Source: Warburgia ugandensis
Taxonomy: Eukaryota; Streptophyta; Magnoliopsida; Canellales; Canellaceae
Length of the DNA stretch: 64,000 bases
Direction of reading: 5' to 3'
Assembly: GCA_035236585.1 (NCBI GenBank)
Contig: CP141132.1
Span: 26,557,445-26,621,444 of the forward strand
Positions 37,261-48,656 of this stretch are shown here, piece after piece (within the stretch, counting starts at the first letter, position 1; each line of letters begins with the position of its first letter). The notes under the pieces are model-generated. The model was not told where the DNA came from. It made no database searches and saw nothing but the letters and a program-made list of their open reading frames with translations. A program made the position numbers and the translations under genes.

Positions 37261-38224
37261 GGAATAGTATAGTATAAGTCGATATTACTTAGTGAAAGGA
37301 AAGTCGATATACTTAGTGAAAGGACTAGAAATACTACTTAGCAAATAAGAATTCCAATAAAGGGAATAATAAGATATAGAAATCCATAGGAAAAACATTA
37401 CAATAGATGTAAGGTATGATGTTCAGGTCTAACCTAAAGTCCTGAGTAAACATACAAAGTACGTTAATACAAGTATGTATATAACCATTATTAAGTAAAG
37501 TATGTATATAACCATTAGTAAGTGAAGAAATGGAGATAAAGAGAAAAAAACAATAAATTGGAAAAGAAGATGAAAAAAAAAACGAAAAAATTTAACCTTA
37601 TAGAAAAGATGAAATGGAGATTTATGAGAAATAGGTGTTAAAGATGAAAACATTAGAAGTATTGTAAAATTCAAAGTTAACATTACATATATAAAGAAAT
37701 ATAAATGTAGGAATTAGAATTGCTACATGCATAGTATTATGAAAATTAGTTAAATGAAATTAATCATCAAAATAGAGAGGATATGGCTTGAAAGAAATTT
37801 AAGGAGATAGGTAAGAAAGTGCAAAATTTGTAAATGAGAATAGTTTGAAATAAATATGAGTAAGGAGTTAAGCAAGTATTTTTCTCCAAAATTAGTGAGG
37901 CAAAGGAATTAGTGGAGAAATGATAAAATTTTAGAACATGAAGAGATGATCTTTGATATTAGAATAAAATGAAAAGGAAAAAGAGAGTTAGATATGTTAA
38001 AGGGACAAAAATAAGTATTAAGAAAGACAATTAAACCATGAGAATATATGGTTACCAAAAAAAATTATAGCTCTATATATGGTACAACAATTATGAAATC
38101 ACCGAGTTAGAAATTATAAAGGTATGACAAATCATTGTGGAAATTAGCACTAGAGGATTTTCAAGGATTAAATAATTATTGATATAATAACTTTGGTGCT
38201 ATTGAAAATAATTTTGGGACTATC

Positions 38225-38413
38225 ATTGATTAGCATTGATTAAGTCATTGATTATCATGGTCATGGATCATGAAAACAGAGAGAAATATTGATTAGCATT
38301 GATTAAGTCATTGATTATCATGGTCATGGATCATGAAAACAAAGAGAAATATTGATTAGCATTGATTAAGTCATTGATTATCATGGTCATGGAACATGAA
38401 AACAAACAGAAAT
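38225..38413 (+). repeat. 63-bp tandem repeat, three copies
   Basis: Units start at about 38225, 38288 and 38351, with one or two differences between them; a degraded fourth follows. Each contains 'gattatcatggtcatgga'. The outer copy has shorter, scrambled versions at about 46880-47065. Confidence 0.8.
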
Positions 38414-40019
38414 ATTTATTAGAAAAATATAGTCATTGAATATCATGAATAGGAGTACATCTTATTGATCAAGGCAAATGAAGAGCTAACTATGAATAAA
38501 GATATTACTTCCAATTACATGATGGAGTTGGTGATATTGAAAGATTTAAGAAATATAGTAAGGGGAAATATAATTTTTTGAAGGAAAGGTGAAATAAAAC
38601 ATGAGAAATGAAAACAAATATTGGTTGTTAAATTTAAGTTTAAAGATGATTGTGAATGAGATATAAATCCAAATTGTTGGAGAAATAAGTGGCTAGAAAT
38701 TTTAAGATAGTTTGAAGATTTTCAATCTTACAGGAGATTGAATGAGAAAATATCTATAATAGTTGAGGAAAAGAACATCAAATTATATGAATGAGTTGAA
38801 AGAACAACTTTTTAAGGATATGGAGTGATTATAGCAATTTACATTATGAGAGTAACAAATTTCTTTTAGGAAAAGAAAAGGAGGAATCAATATAAGGATG
38901 CATAAATGATGTTGAGGAAATTAAGTATCCTTTTTCTCTATAAGGATGAGCATTTTCAAATTTATTAATTGGGAATTGGAAATGCAACATCAAAGTATAA
39001 AATAAAAAACAAATTTTAAAAGTTCTATGAGTTAGAGAACAGATGTTCATGAATTTGAGGAGAATGAAATATATTGAATGAAGTGGTAATGACATATGGA
39101 AATAGATTTCAAGAAATCAAGAGCATTCAAGGGATATATGTTAGACACTTACAAAACTTGTCTTGTAACTATACATGTGATTAAAGAAAGCAAAGTTTAG
39201 GTTATATAAAATTTAAGGATAGCATGGAATTTGACCCAACAAAGGTGGAATATAAGATCAAAATATGAAATGACAATGACAATTAGAGAAATATGTCTCT
39301 TATTGATTTTATAACATAAGGACATTCTTTTGGTGATGTTTTTCCATTGGTTACATAAATCCTAAATGAGTTGATAATAATTAAAGACTAGTTGATAAAT
39401 TATGGTGTTTGTAAAGATTTGAGAAGGGATGATTACAAAGTCAATATGGACTCTTTTAATTGAAATTATCAAGAATATCGCAAATAAAGAGTTAGTATGA
39501 TATGATAAAGGCTATGAGGTACACTTGAAAGAAGCATAAGGAAATGCAAAATCTAGAAATTTTGAAGCCTATGACATACAAATATATATATATATATATG
39601 AGAGAAAAAGAGATAAATATTATCATAGATTGTGAAAATGTTCTGAATATTGTTCTAATTATGAGAAAGAAATAACAAAAGAGGATCAAGAATATATATG
39701 CAGAGTTAAATGACACTATCTTGGATGGAAAAATGTAAAAAGCCAAGTATTATGAATAAAATGGTACTCAAAGGGTGTTACAAAAATAATGGATGGAAAT
39801 GAGGAAAGATTCATTACAAGGAAACTATTATTGAAGGACAGAATTTGACAAAAAGTTGTCAATAGAAGGAAATAGTAAAGAAGTATGAACTGTAAAGAAG
39901 AAATAAAGTATATCCTTCCAAATAATGGAAGAATAAGAAAAGAGAAAATTACTTCCAAAGATTGGAAGGTTGTTACAAAGAACAATAGTTGAAGTTATAG
40001 AATCTTATCAATATGTATT

Positions 40020-40115
40020 ATAGGAAGTCTAAGGACTATACATAGTAGGAAAGCTATGTCCAAACTTTATATGTTAATACATAGTAGGAAAGCTATGTCA
40101 AAACTTTATAAGTTG
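40020..40115 (+). repeat. Direct repeat containing catagtaggaaagctatgt
   Basis: Two units of about 44 bp. The same repeat in the outer copy (opposite strand, near 31880-31903 and 45202-45260) is where the inner element inserted. Confidence 0.7.
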
Positions 40116-40460
40116 AAAAAGAATGAGGAATAGAAGGCATAATGGAAAATTGTGAAGTATGGAAAGATTGGTGAAAATTACCAATCAAGTGAAATGGAAG
40201 GTTTTGAAACAAAAGGGATAACTCAATAAGAGTTATTAATCATCTATTTGGGAAATTCTAGCAATAACCAGCTTTATTATATAGAGCATTATTAAGGTTA
40301 GTCATGGAGGAGCATTTTAACCTTTGAGAAAAGATAGTATAAAAAAGGGATGAAAGGAAATAGAATTTCCATAAGTGGCAAGGCCACATGTGTAAGGATA
40401 TGAAAGAATTGTGAAAACTCCTAAGTGAGTTGTATTACAAATTTCGAGGACGAAATTATT

Positions 40461-40475
40461 GTAAGGGGGGAAGAT
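40461..40475 (+). other. Polypurine tract of the inner element
   Basis: gtaaggggggaagat lies immediately before the LTR start tgtaataac. Confidence 0.85.
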
Positions 40476-41084
40476 TGTAATAACCCCCATTTTTTTGTAA
40501 ATTGATTGAGAAAAATCAATAAAGTTTGAGTTTTGGATATTTCTGGGCCGAAATATTAGGGTTATTTAAAATATACTTTTATAAAAGTATAATCAAATCA
40601 TAAGACATGTAAAATTGAAATTAAACTTAGCAAACCCTTCAAAATGACTGTAAGCACGACAAATTTCGAATTCGGATGAGAAATCCTTAAGTTTTTCATT
40701 TTTTGGACAAAAAGGGTAAAATAGTAATTTTACCCAAAAATCAAAATATTCCAAAAATCAAAATATGAAACATCAAAATTTAGAATGTACTGAGAAATAC
40801 GAATCCAACGCCACTAAGTACACTCAAATCCGAGATCATGGGAATAAAACCCAAAGTTTTATGCATAAAGGGCAAAACGGACTTTTTACACCATGTGGGG
40901 CCCACATGGGGCCCACATGGGGACCACCACGTCCCCAACAACCACTTTGATCAGCAGCCCATGTGAAACATGGGTCAACAAAGATCAGCTAGTCATGGGT
41001 TAGGTATGGGAGCATTAAAGACTTTCATGCCATTTTTTATTAAAAAAATACATATTATAATCATAAAAAAAAGACCCAAAATGC

Positions 41085-41093
41085 CTATAAATA
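41085..41093 (+). promoter_or_regulatory. TATA box of inner 3' LTR
   Basis: ctataaata, equivalent to 32513-32521. If active it would drive transcription out of the element into the flanking outer copy. Confidence 0.5.
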
Positions 41094-41724
41094 CAACCCC
41101 AAAAATCTTCCAAAAATCCTCATACAATCCCCACGAAATTATCTTCAATCCCCTTGAAAAATTAGATCTAGGATCCCTCCCAAAACCCCAAAATTTCCAA
41201 GAGCTAAATCTTTTTCCAATTTGTTTTTTTTTTTTAGATTAGAACAAGAGACCTAAATTCAATTAGGCACTCTGTTCTAGATCTAATTTCATCAATTTCA
41301 CCGTCCAAAACATCCCAACACATCTATTCTACAAAACCCCCAAAGAAATTTCAAGATCCAACGGTTCAAACAACGGTATTTACGCGAAAGGTGGATTTTA
41401 GGCTATATCGTCATCAACGAGGTATTTTTTTAATTGGGCATGTAAATCAAGTTTTCTCCTCAATCAAGTAAGTGGAAATCCTTTTCCTATATTTTTAGTA
41501 ATGTTTTATGTAATTTTTATTTTACTGTAATTAATTTTGATAATAAAAAGATAAAAATAAAGTAAACAACAGAACCCTTAATTAGGGATGATGGAGTGCT
41601 CGGAAGAGAAATCTGTACTAATCGATCCGTAAGGGTCCAAAACCCCTAGGGTAGAAGTTTCATCAAAATCGGAGACCTTTTGGGCCCTCAATTACAAGAG
41701 GATTGATTGGACGGTCCCGTAATG

Positions 41725-42050
41725 GGACGTCCGATCTCCCAGATCGGGACGACGCCCACGTGACGCACCGTCGGAACGGCGCGTGCGATACGCGTGGAGC
41801 GTCTGTTCAAGCGCACGGAAGGCGCGTCCGTCCAAAGGACGAGCGGACGCGCCAGCCGACAGCGGCCGGTTTGCGGGCGCGCGGACGGCAGGCGTTCCGC
41901 TCGTCCCGTCCGCGTACGTGGACGTCCCGCAGCGCGCGTCGGAATTTCGTCCCAGCGGACGCGCCCGACGACGCCTGGTTCGTTCCGCCGGTTCGTTCCG
42001 CCTGTCGTTCCGCCCGACTAATGCGGGCCGTCCTTTCCTTGGGCCCGGAT
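41725..42050 (+). other. CpG-dense core of the 3' LTR
   Basis: Counterpart of 33160-33475. Open frames on both strands here (41692-42093) reflect GC composition, not genes. Confidence 0.7.
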
Positions 42051-44763
42051 CAAATCTAGGCCCTAGGAAGGACCTGTGAACTTCCGGGATCAATTCTGAG
42101 TCATCCGAACTCCAAATTGAGATCGGAAAGAAGCTATGGAAAGCTTAAAACCTCTATTTTCTTATGGAATAATAAAAATGACATGTTATTCAATAAAAAC
42201 TTTCTGTATTTAAGAATTAAGTTTCCAATTACATTGATTTTCAAGATCTGAGATGATCAGATCTTAGAAACATGTTTTAATAATGATATAATACTGAAAT
42301 AAAGTTATATCTATGTTTAAATTGGATATATATGAGATATATTAAGGGATCTACCCTTTATGATTGAAAAACCCAAAAAAAAATACAAAGGGACCCACTT
42401 GATCAATGAGATCAAGTGTGATCGAATCCTTGGGATGGAAAGAATAACTGTTTATATGATGAAATCCAAGGAAATCAGGGATGGATTATGATAAAAATAG
42501 ATCAATGTGATCTTTTGACCTTAATAGAGAAAATTCTCTAAATATAACTAAAGTCCTTAATCAAAGGCAAAGATCTAAGATCAAATGGTTGGATCATAAG
42601 GAAAGGTTTCTAAAAATGTAAATCTAATTAGTTTCATTTTATGTTATTACGTTATAAAGCATGCTAGTATAACATTTAGAGTTTATGTGTTCATTCTTAT
42701 CATAAGGTGCTAGAGTTAATTTAAGTACCTTGCCTCATTTTCATTGAATGTTAAATTAAGTAGTTTTATGCTTTAAATTTATAATTCATTTATAGTTGAA
42801 TGTTAGTAGTAGATTTACTTGTTATGTGGTAAAGAGCATAAAACATCAAAAATGTATTCTAATGAGAAAGTAGAGTTTCATGACACAAATAAGAATGGAG
42901 TACCTTGGACTTAATTAGTAAGGGCTATAGTTAGTAGGACAATATAAGGATTATCAAATCCTTGGCCCAAATTAGGAAAGAATAATAAACCCCATGAATG
43001 ACATTATAAATATTCATGGACTTAATTAAAATCCATTAGAAAGAGTACTTAGGGTAAACATGCTTATAGGAACCTTATGAAAGGTTGAGCTATGGTCATT
43101 CTAGTGAATGATGAACATAGTGGTTAAGGGGGTTATCTAATAGAGCCTCGCTCTTCCCCTACCTTCTGGTGGCGTTTGTGAGGTCTAAACGCCTCCTTAC
43201 ATGAGGATTGAAGTAACCACTTTGTGTTCACCCATTCAACTAGTAAGCCTTAGCCAATTGGAAATAAGAGGAGCGTCTAGATTTAGGCTTGAATAAGCTA
43301 CCTTCAACCATGCACATTAACTGGTTGAATAATAATCATAAGAGCATAAAAGGTTAGTAAATTACCTAACCCTAATAAAAACAATAAGTAAGATAAGGAT
43401 GATCAAACAAGATCCATTAGATCTTGGATGATCAAGAACAATAAGAATAAGAACACTATATTGTACTTAGTATGAATGTTTAGTAGTATACTTGTTATAG
43501 TTCATTAGATTAGATAATCCAAACCCTTGATCAAAGGTGATTCAAGGAAGAAAACCAAGATCATCCTCCATAGGGATGATCCAAGAACTGAACTTAGATC
43601 AAAGAAGAACTAGGTGATAGAAGATCTAGGACCTTGATCTTTATCAACATGAGTAGATTGTCAATCAAAGGATCTATGAAAGATCAAGATCAAGGAGATG
43701 AACATACAAAGACTTAGAGATAGAAAAATACTTAGATATGAATGATCTAAAGATCATTCTAAACATCAGATCTAGTGATCAATAGGATTGTTCATAATTT
43801 ATATATTGACAATATGTATGGATGTACAGATTACATACATCGGTCAAGATCATGGAAGATTGGGGAAAAGAGATCAATCCTTAAAGGTAGGAGGATTTGA
43901 TTAATGCATTTACATGAGATATTCATGATTGTACTCATGATCTTATGTTGACAAGAGTAATGATAATACTTGTAGTAAATCTCTTGAAAACCTTATGATC
44001 CAACCAAACACCTATAAGATGGTTAAGGACTAAACTATAAGTGAATAGGGAACTAGAAAATATTTCAGCCCTAAGTAAACAGACATATGGTCTGATATAT
44101 ATGCAATCTATTTTACATACAAGCTTGGAGGCTTGTGAGTTTGTTTTAATAGGCATGAGCCTAGGGGATGCTATTGCTAGAGGAGTTATGAGGGTTTGGC
44201 CACCCGCTCCTTGAAATTTGATGATATGATGATACCTTGCCCAATGAGAGGCTAAAAGTCGGGTGGTGGCAATTATGGGAAGGCCACCACTGTGAAAGTC
44301 TTGCCCCCATACGGGCAGTGACATAATATTTTCCACCGTGGTATCAGTGGTGAACAGGGCAGTTATCCGAGCGCGCTAGTACGGATCGAGGCTAAAGATA
44401 AAGCAACCTTCTCGATTATTTTGCACTATGATGCATATGGGAACAGGCATAGTGAAATGCCTTATGTTATAGCATAATGAAATGCTAGGTAATTGTATAT
44501 TACCAATGTTTCCTGAAGGAAATTCCCGAGTATGAGATTAGTAATACTAAATTCTCAAAATGAAGAGAATTGATCACTTAATTGGGAATGATATTTGACT
44601 ATTTTCACAAATTTAATTGGTTTACCCATGAAGGGTATGTATGTATATAGATATACATAACTTACAAAGTCAAGAGTATGTTTGAGGATAATGAGATTAT
44701 GAAGGATTGGAATTACATTGTCAATTATTATGTTTCTTGAATCCCCTACCAAGCATTGCTTCT

Positions 44764-44792
44764 TGAGATATTGTACTTGTTGCAATATCTCA
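44764..44792 (+). other. Stem-loop near the inner 3' LTR end
   Basis: tgagatattg / caatatctca. The outer base pair is T-A here and C-G in the 5' LTR copy, so pairing is kept. Confidence 0.6.
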
Positions 44793-45206
44793 GATCCAGG
44801 GAAGGAGAGTTAGGAGCTGAAGACTATAGAAGACTTGAAGAGAATAATCTTCAAGGTATACCCTTGAAGACATGTATTTTTATTTGTTGAGAGTTTTATT
44901 GTATGGTGAGCTTGAGTTTTGGATTATGTAATTTGGACAAGTATTGTACTAGATTTGGTCAGACTTGTGAACCACTTGGATGGATCACTGAGTTTAATAA
45001 AAGTATATTCCTTCAATGGAATTTTATTTTGTACACAAATTGTACTTATGTTATATATGAAGTGGTGACTTGGGTTTTCAAAACAAGTTCTAAAGAAAAG
45101 AATTTCCGCTGCTTTGTTTTGCGAAAAAATTTTACACTCTTAAGGGCCCTGCCTTTCAAAACACTTTACAAATCATGTTTTCAAAAACCCGGGTCGTCAC
45201 ACCTAC

Positions 45207-48200
45207 TATGTAACAACATATAAAGTTTGGATATAGCTTTCCTACTATGCATAGTCCTTAGACTTCCTATAATATATATTGATTAGATTCTATAACTTCA
45301 ACTATTGTTCTTTGTAACAACCTTCCAATCTTTGGAAGTAATTTTCTCTTTTCTTATTATTCCATTATTTGCAAGTGTATACTTTCTTTCTTCTCTACAG
45401 TTCATACTTCTTTACTATTTCCTTCTATTGACAACTTCTTGTCAAATTCTGTCCTTGAATAATAGTTTCCTTGTAATGAATCTTTCCTCATTCCCATCCA
45501 TTATTTTTGTAACACTCTTTGAGTGCCATTTTATTCATAATACTTGAATTTCTACATTTTTCCTTCCAAAATAGTGTCATTTAACTCTGCATATATATTC
45601 CTGATCCTCTTTTGTTATTATTATTATTATTATTATTATTTTCTCATATTTAGAACAATATTCAGAACATTCTCACAATGTATGATAATATTTATCTCTT
45701 TTCCTCTCATATATATATATATATATTTATATGTCATAGGCTTCAAAATTTCTAGATTTTGCATTTCCTCATGCTTCTTTCAAGCGTACCTCATAGCCTT
45801 TATCATATCATACTAACTCTTTATTTGCGATATTCTTGATAATTTCAATTAAAAGAGTCCATATTGACTTTGTAATCATCCCTTCTCAAATCTTTACAAA
45901 CACCATAATTTATCAACTAGTTTTTAATTCTCAACAATCTATTATCAACTCATTTAGGATTTATGTAACCAATGGCAAAACTTCACCAAAAGAATGTCCT
46001 TATGTTATAAAATCAATAAGAGATATATTTCTCTAATTGTCATTGTCATTTCATATTTTGATCTCATATTCCACCTTTGTTGGGTCAAATTCCATGCTAT
46101 CCTTAAAATTTATATAACCTAAACTTGGCTTTCTTTAATCACATGTACACTTACAAGACAAGTTTTGTAAGTGTCTAACATATATGCCCTGAATGCTCTT
46201 GATTTCTTGAAATCTATTTCCTTATATCATTACCACTTCATTCAATATATTTCATTCTCCTCAAATTCATGAACATCTGTTATCTAACTCATAGAACTTT
46301 AAAATTTGTTTTTGATTTTATACTTTGATGTTGCATTTCCAATTCCCAATAAATAATAAATTTGAAAATGCTCATCCTTATAGAGAAAAAGGATACTTAA
46401 TTTCCTCAGCATCATTTATGGATCCTTATATTGATTCCTCCTTTTTCTTTTCCTCAAAGAAATTTGTTACTCTCATAATGTAAATTACTATAATCACTCC
46501 ATATCCTTTAAAAAAATTGTTCTTTCAACCCATTCACATAATTTCATGTTATTTTCCTCGACTATTATAGGTATTTTCTCATTCAATCTCATGTAAGATT
46601 GAAAATCTTCAAACTATCTTAAAATTTCTAACCACTTATTTCTCCAACAATTTGGATTTATATCTCATTCACAATCATCTTTAAACTTAAATTTAACAAC
46701 CAATATTTGTTTTCATTTCTCATGTTTTATTTCGCCTTTCCTCCAAAAATATATTTCCCATTACTATATTTCTTAAATCTTTCAATATCACCAACTCCAT
46801 CATGTAATTGGAAGTAATATCTCTATTCATATTTAGCTCTTTATTTGCCTTGATCAATAAGATGTACTCCTCTTCTTGATAATCAATGACTATATTTTCC
46901 TAATCAATACTTCTCTTTGTTTTCATGTTCCATGACCATGAAAATAAACGACTATATTTTCCTAATCAATATTTCTCTTTGTTTTCATGTTCCATGACCA
47001 TGATAATCAATGACTTAATCAATGCTAATCAATATTTCTCTTTGTTTTCATGTTCCATGACCATTTTACCATCTATACCAAAGGTACTTCTCTTTATGAT
47101 AGTCCCAAAAGTATTTTCAATAGCACCAAAGTTATTATATCAATAATTCTTTAATCCTTGAAAATCCTCTAGTGCTAATTTCCACAATGATTTGTCATAC
47201 CTTTATAATTTCTAACTTGGTGATTTCATAATTGTTGTACCATATAGAGCTATAATTTCTTTGTTAACCCTATATTCTCATGGTTTAATTGTCTTTCTTA
47301 ATAAGTTTGGGATCATATTTTTGTCCCTTTAACATATCTAACTCTCTTTTTCCTTTTCATTTTATTTTAATATCAAAGATCATCTCTTCATGTTCTAAAA
47401 TTTTATCATTTCTCCACTAAATCATTTGCCTCACTAATTTTGGAGAAAAATACTTGCTTAACTCCTTACTCATATTTGTTTCAAACTATTCTCATTTACA
47501 AATTTTGAACTTTCTTACCTATCTCCTTAAATTTCTTTCAAGTCATATCCTCTCTATTTTGATGATTAATTTCATTTAACTAATTGTCATAATACTATAC
47601 ATGTAGCAATTCTAATTCCTACATTTATATTTCTTTATATATTTAATGTTAACTTTTGAATTTTACAATACTTCTAATGTTTTCATCTTTAACACCTATT
47701 TCTCATAAATCTTCATTTCACCTTTTCTATAAGGTTGGAAATTTTTTTATTTTTTTTTCATCTTATTTTCCAATTTATCACTTTTTTCTCTTTATCTCCA
47801 TTTCTTCACTTAGTAATGGTTATATACATACTTCACTTAATAATGGTTATATACATACTCGTATTAACGTACTTTGTATGTTTACTCAAGACTTTAGGTT
47901 AGACCTTATCATCATACCTTACATCTATTGTAATGTTTTTCCTATGGATTTCTATATCTTATTATTCCCTCTATTGGAATTCTTATTTGCTAAGTAGTAT
48001 TTCTAGTCCTTTCACTAAGTAATATCTACTTATACTATACTATTCCTTCATTACACTAACTCTTTCTATACTCATTCTCAACTAATGAGTTTAACTCTTT
48101 CACTAATGAGTTACTCTTTCCTCACCAAAAGAGTCTACTCTTTCCATATTCCTCAACTAATGAGTTTTAACTCTTTCCTCACTAATGAGTCAACTCTTTA

Positions 48201-48642
48201 CATCCTCTTCAACAAATGAGGCTACTCGTTCAAGAGTTATCCTTTACTAATGAGTTAACTCCTTTTATACTTATCTCTTAACTAATGAGTTTATCACATA
48301 ACTCCTTCTCATCAACTGATAACTTATCTCTTATTCACTCACTTCAAGTTGAACCTGAGCCTACGTACTTGGTATTTCTACAAAGGTGATGAACCTTGGG
48401 TTTGTTGTAGGTCAGGAAGAAGGTTCCTCAACACCCTTGTCGTCATCTCTTCCACATTGCTCATTGTTACTCTTTCCATATTGTCTACTGGAGTATTTTG
48501 AGTTGCCCGTCTTGTGACTCTCTTTGGTGGCATCTGCTCATAATTTCTATCAATCTTCTATACAACTACTTCTATCCTAATCTAGACTTGGATTATAATC
48601 TCTTCTTTGGACATATTTTACTGTACTATGACTGGATGAATC
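45207..48642 (-). other. Internal region of outer element, right part
   Basis: Reverse complement of the inner element's interior, non-coding throughout. It contains a (TTA)n tract at about 45614-45643 and a (TA)n tract at about 45709-45726, equivalent to the TA tract at 39582-39599 in the inner copy. Confidence 0.8.
45614..45643. repeat. (TTA)n microsatellite
   Basis: About ten TTA units. The equivalent place in the inner copy (near 39655-39675) lacks the expansion, so it arose in the outer copy. Confidence 0.75.
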
Positions 48643-48654
48643 GCTCTGATACCA
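48643..48654 (-). other. Primer-binding site of the outer element
   Basis: gctctgatacca on the plus strand, a perfect 12-nt match to the 3' end complement of initiator Met tRNA, 2 nt from the LTR edge. Confidence 0.9.
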
Positions 48655-48656
48655 AC

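Larger units (their letters stand above)
36638..40460 (+). other. Non-coding internal region of the inner element
   Basis: A-rich. A short gag-like beginning (MPPKRITR) near 36750 ends in a stop, and nothing resembling pol follows. The end carries tttcgaggacgaaatta just before the PPT, the usual end of chromovirus interiors. The interior is homologous along its length to the outer copy (45207-48642 plus 31612-31898), so the non-coding structure predates both insertions. Confidence 0.8.
31904..45201 (+). mobile_element. Inner large-LTR non-coding Gypsy element (same family, opposite strand)
   Basis: Seen: a 13.3 kb element with LTRs at 31904-36623 and 40476-45201 (both tgtaataaccccc ... gtcgtcaca), exact TSD cctac (31899-31903 and 45202-45206), a PBS at 36626-36637 and a PPT at 40461-40475. 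The 3.85 kb interior opens with a short gag-like start (MPPKRITR near 36750, then a stop) and has no protease, RT or integrase. It landed in the outer copy's interior, in a short direct repeat (agctttcctac). The near-identical LTRs make this the youngest datable insertion in the window. Confidence 0.93.
40476..45201 (+). repeat. 3' LTR of the inner element
   Basis: A 4726-bp LTR, collinear with 31904-36623. About 30 small differences are visible by eye, most of them at CAG/CTG positions of one or both copies. Confidence 0.93.

Noticed and set aside
38225..38413. Regular repeats considered as a CRISPR-like array
   Set aside because: Units abut directly without unique spacers and lie inside a plant retrotransposon; a simple tandem repeat.
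39492..39985. Hydrophobic minus-strand open frames (84-90 codons), also at 45305-45816 plus
   Set aside because: Phe/Ile/Tyr-rich frames from an A-rich interior read in reverse, present in both copies with indels. Not membrane proteins.
41692..42093. Open frames up to 133 codons on both strands
   Set aside because: Same CpG-dense LTR block as 33160-33475; simultaneous open frames on both strands are expected from the base bias.
43935..44336. Minus-strand open frame of 133 codons (and 35361-35669)
   Set aside because: Antisense to the LTR, interrupted in the other LTR by small indels; no domain.
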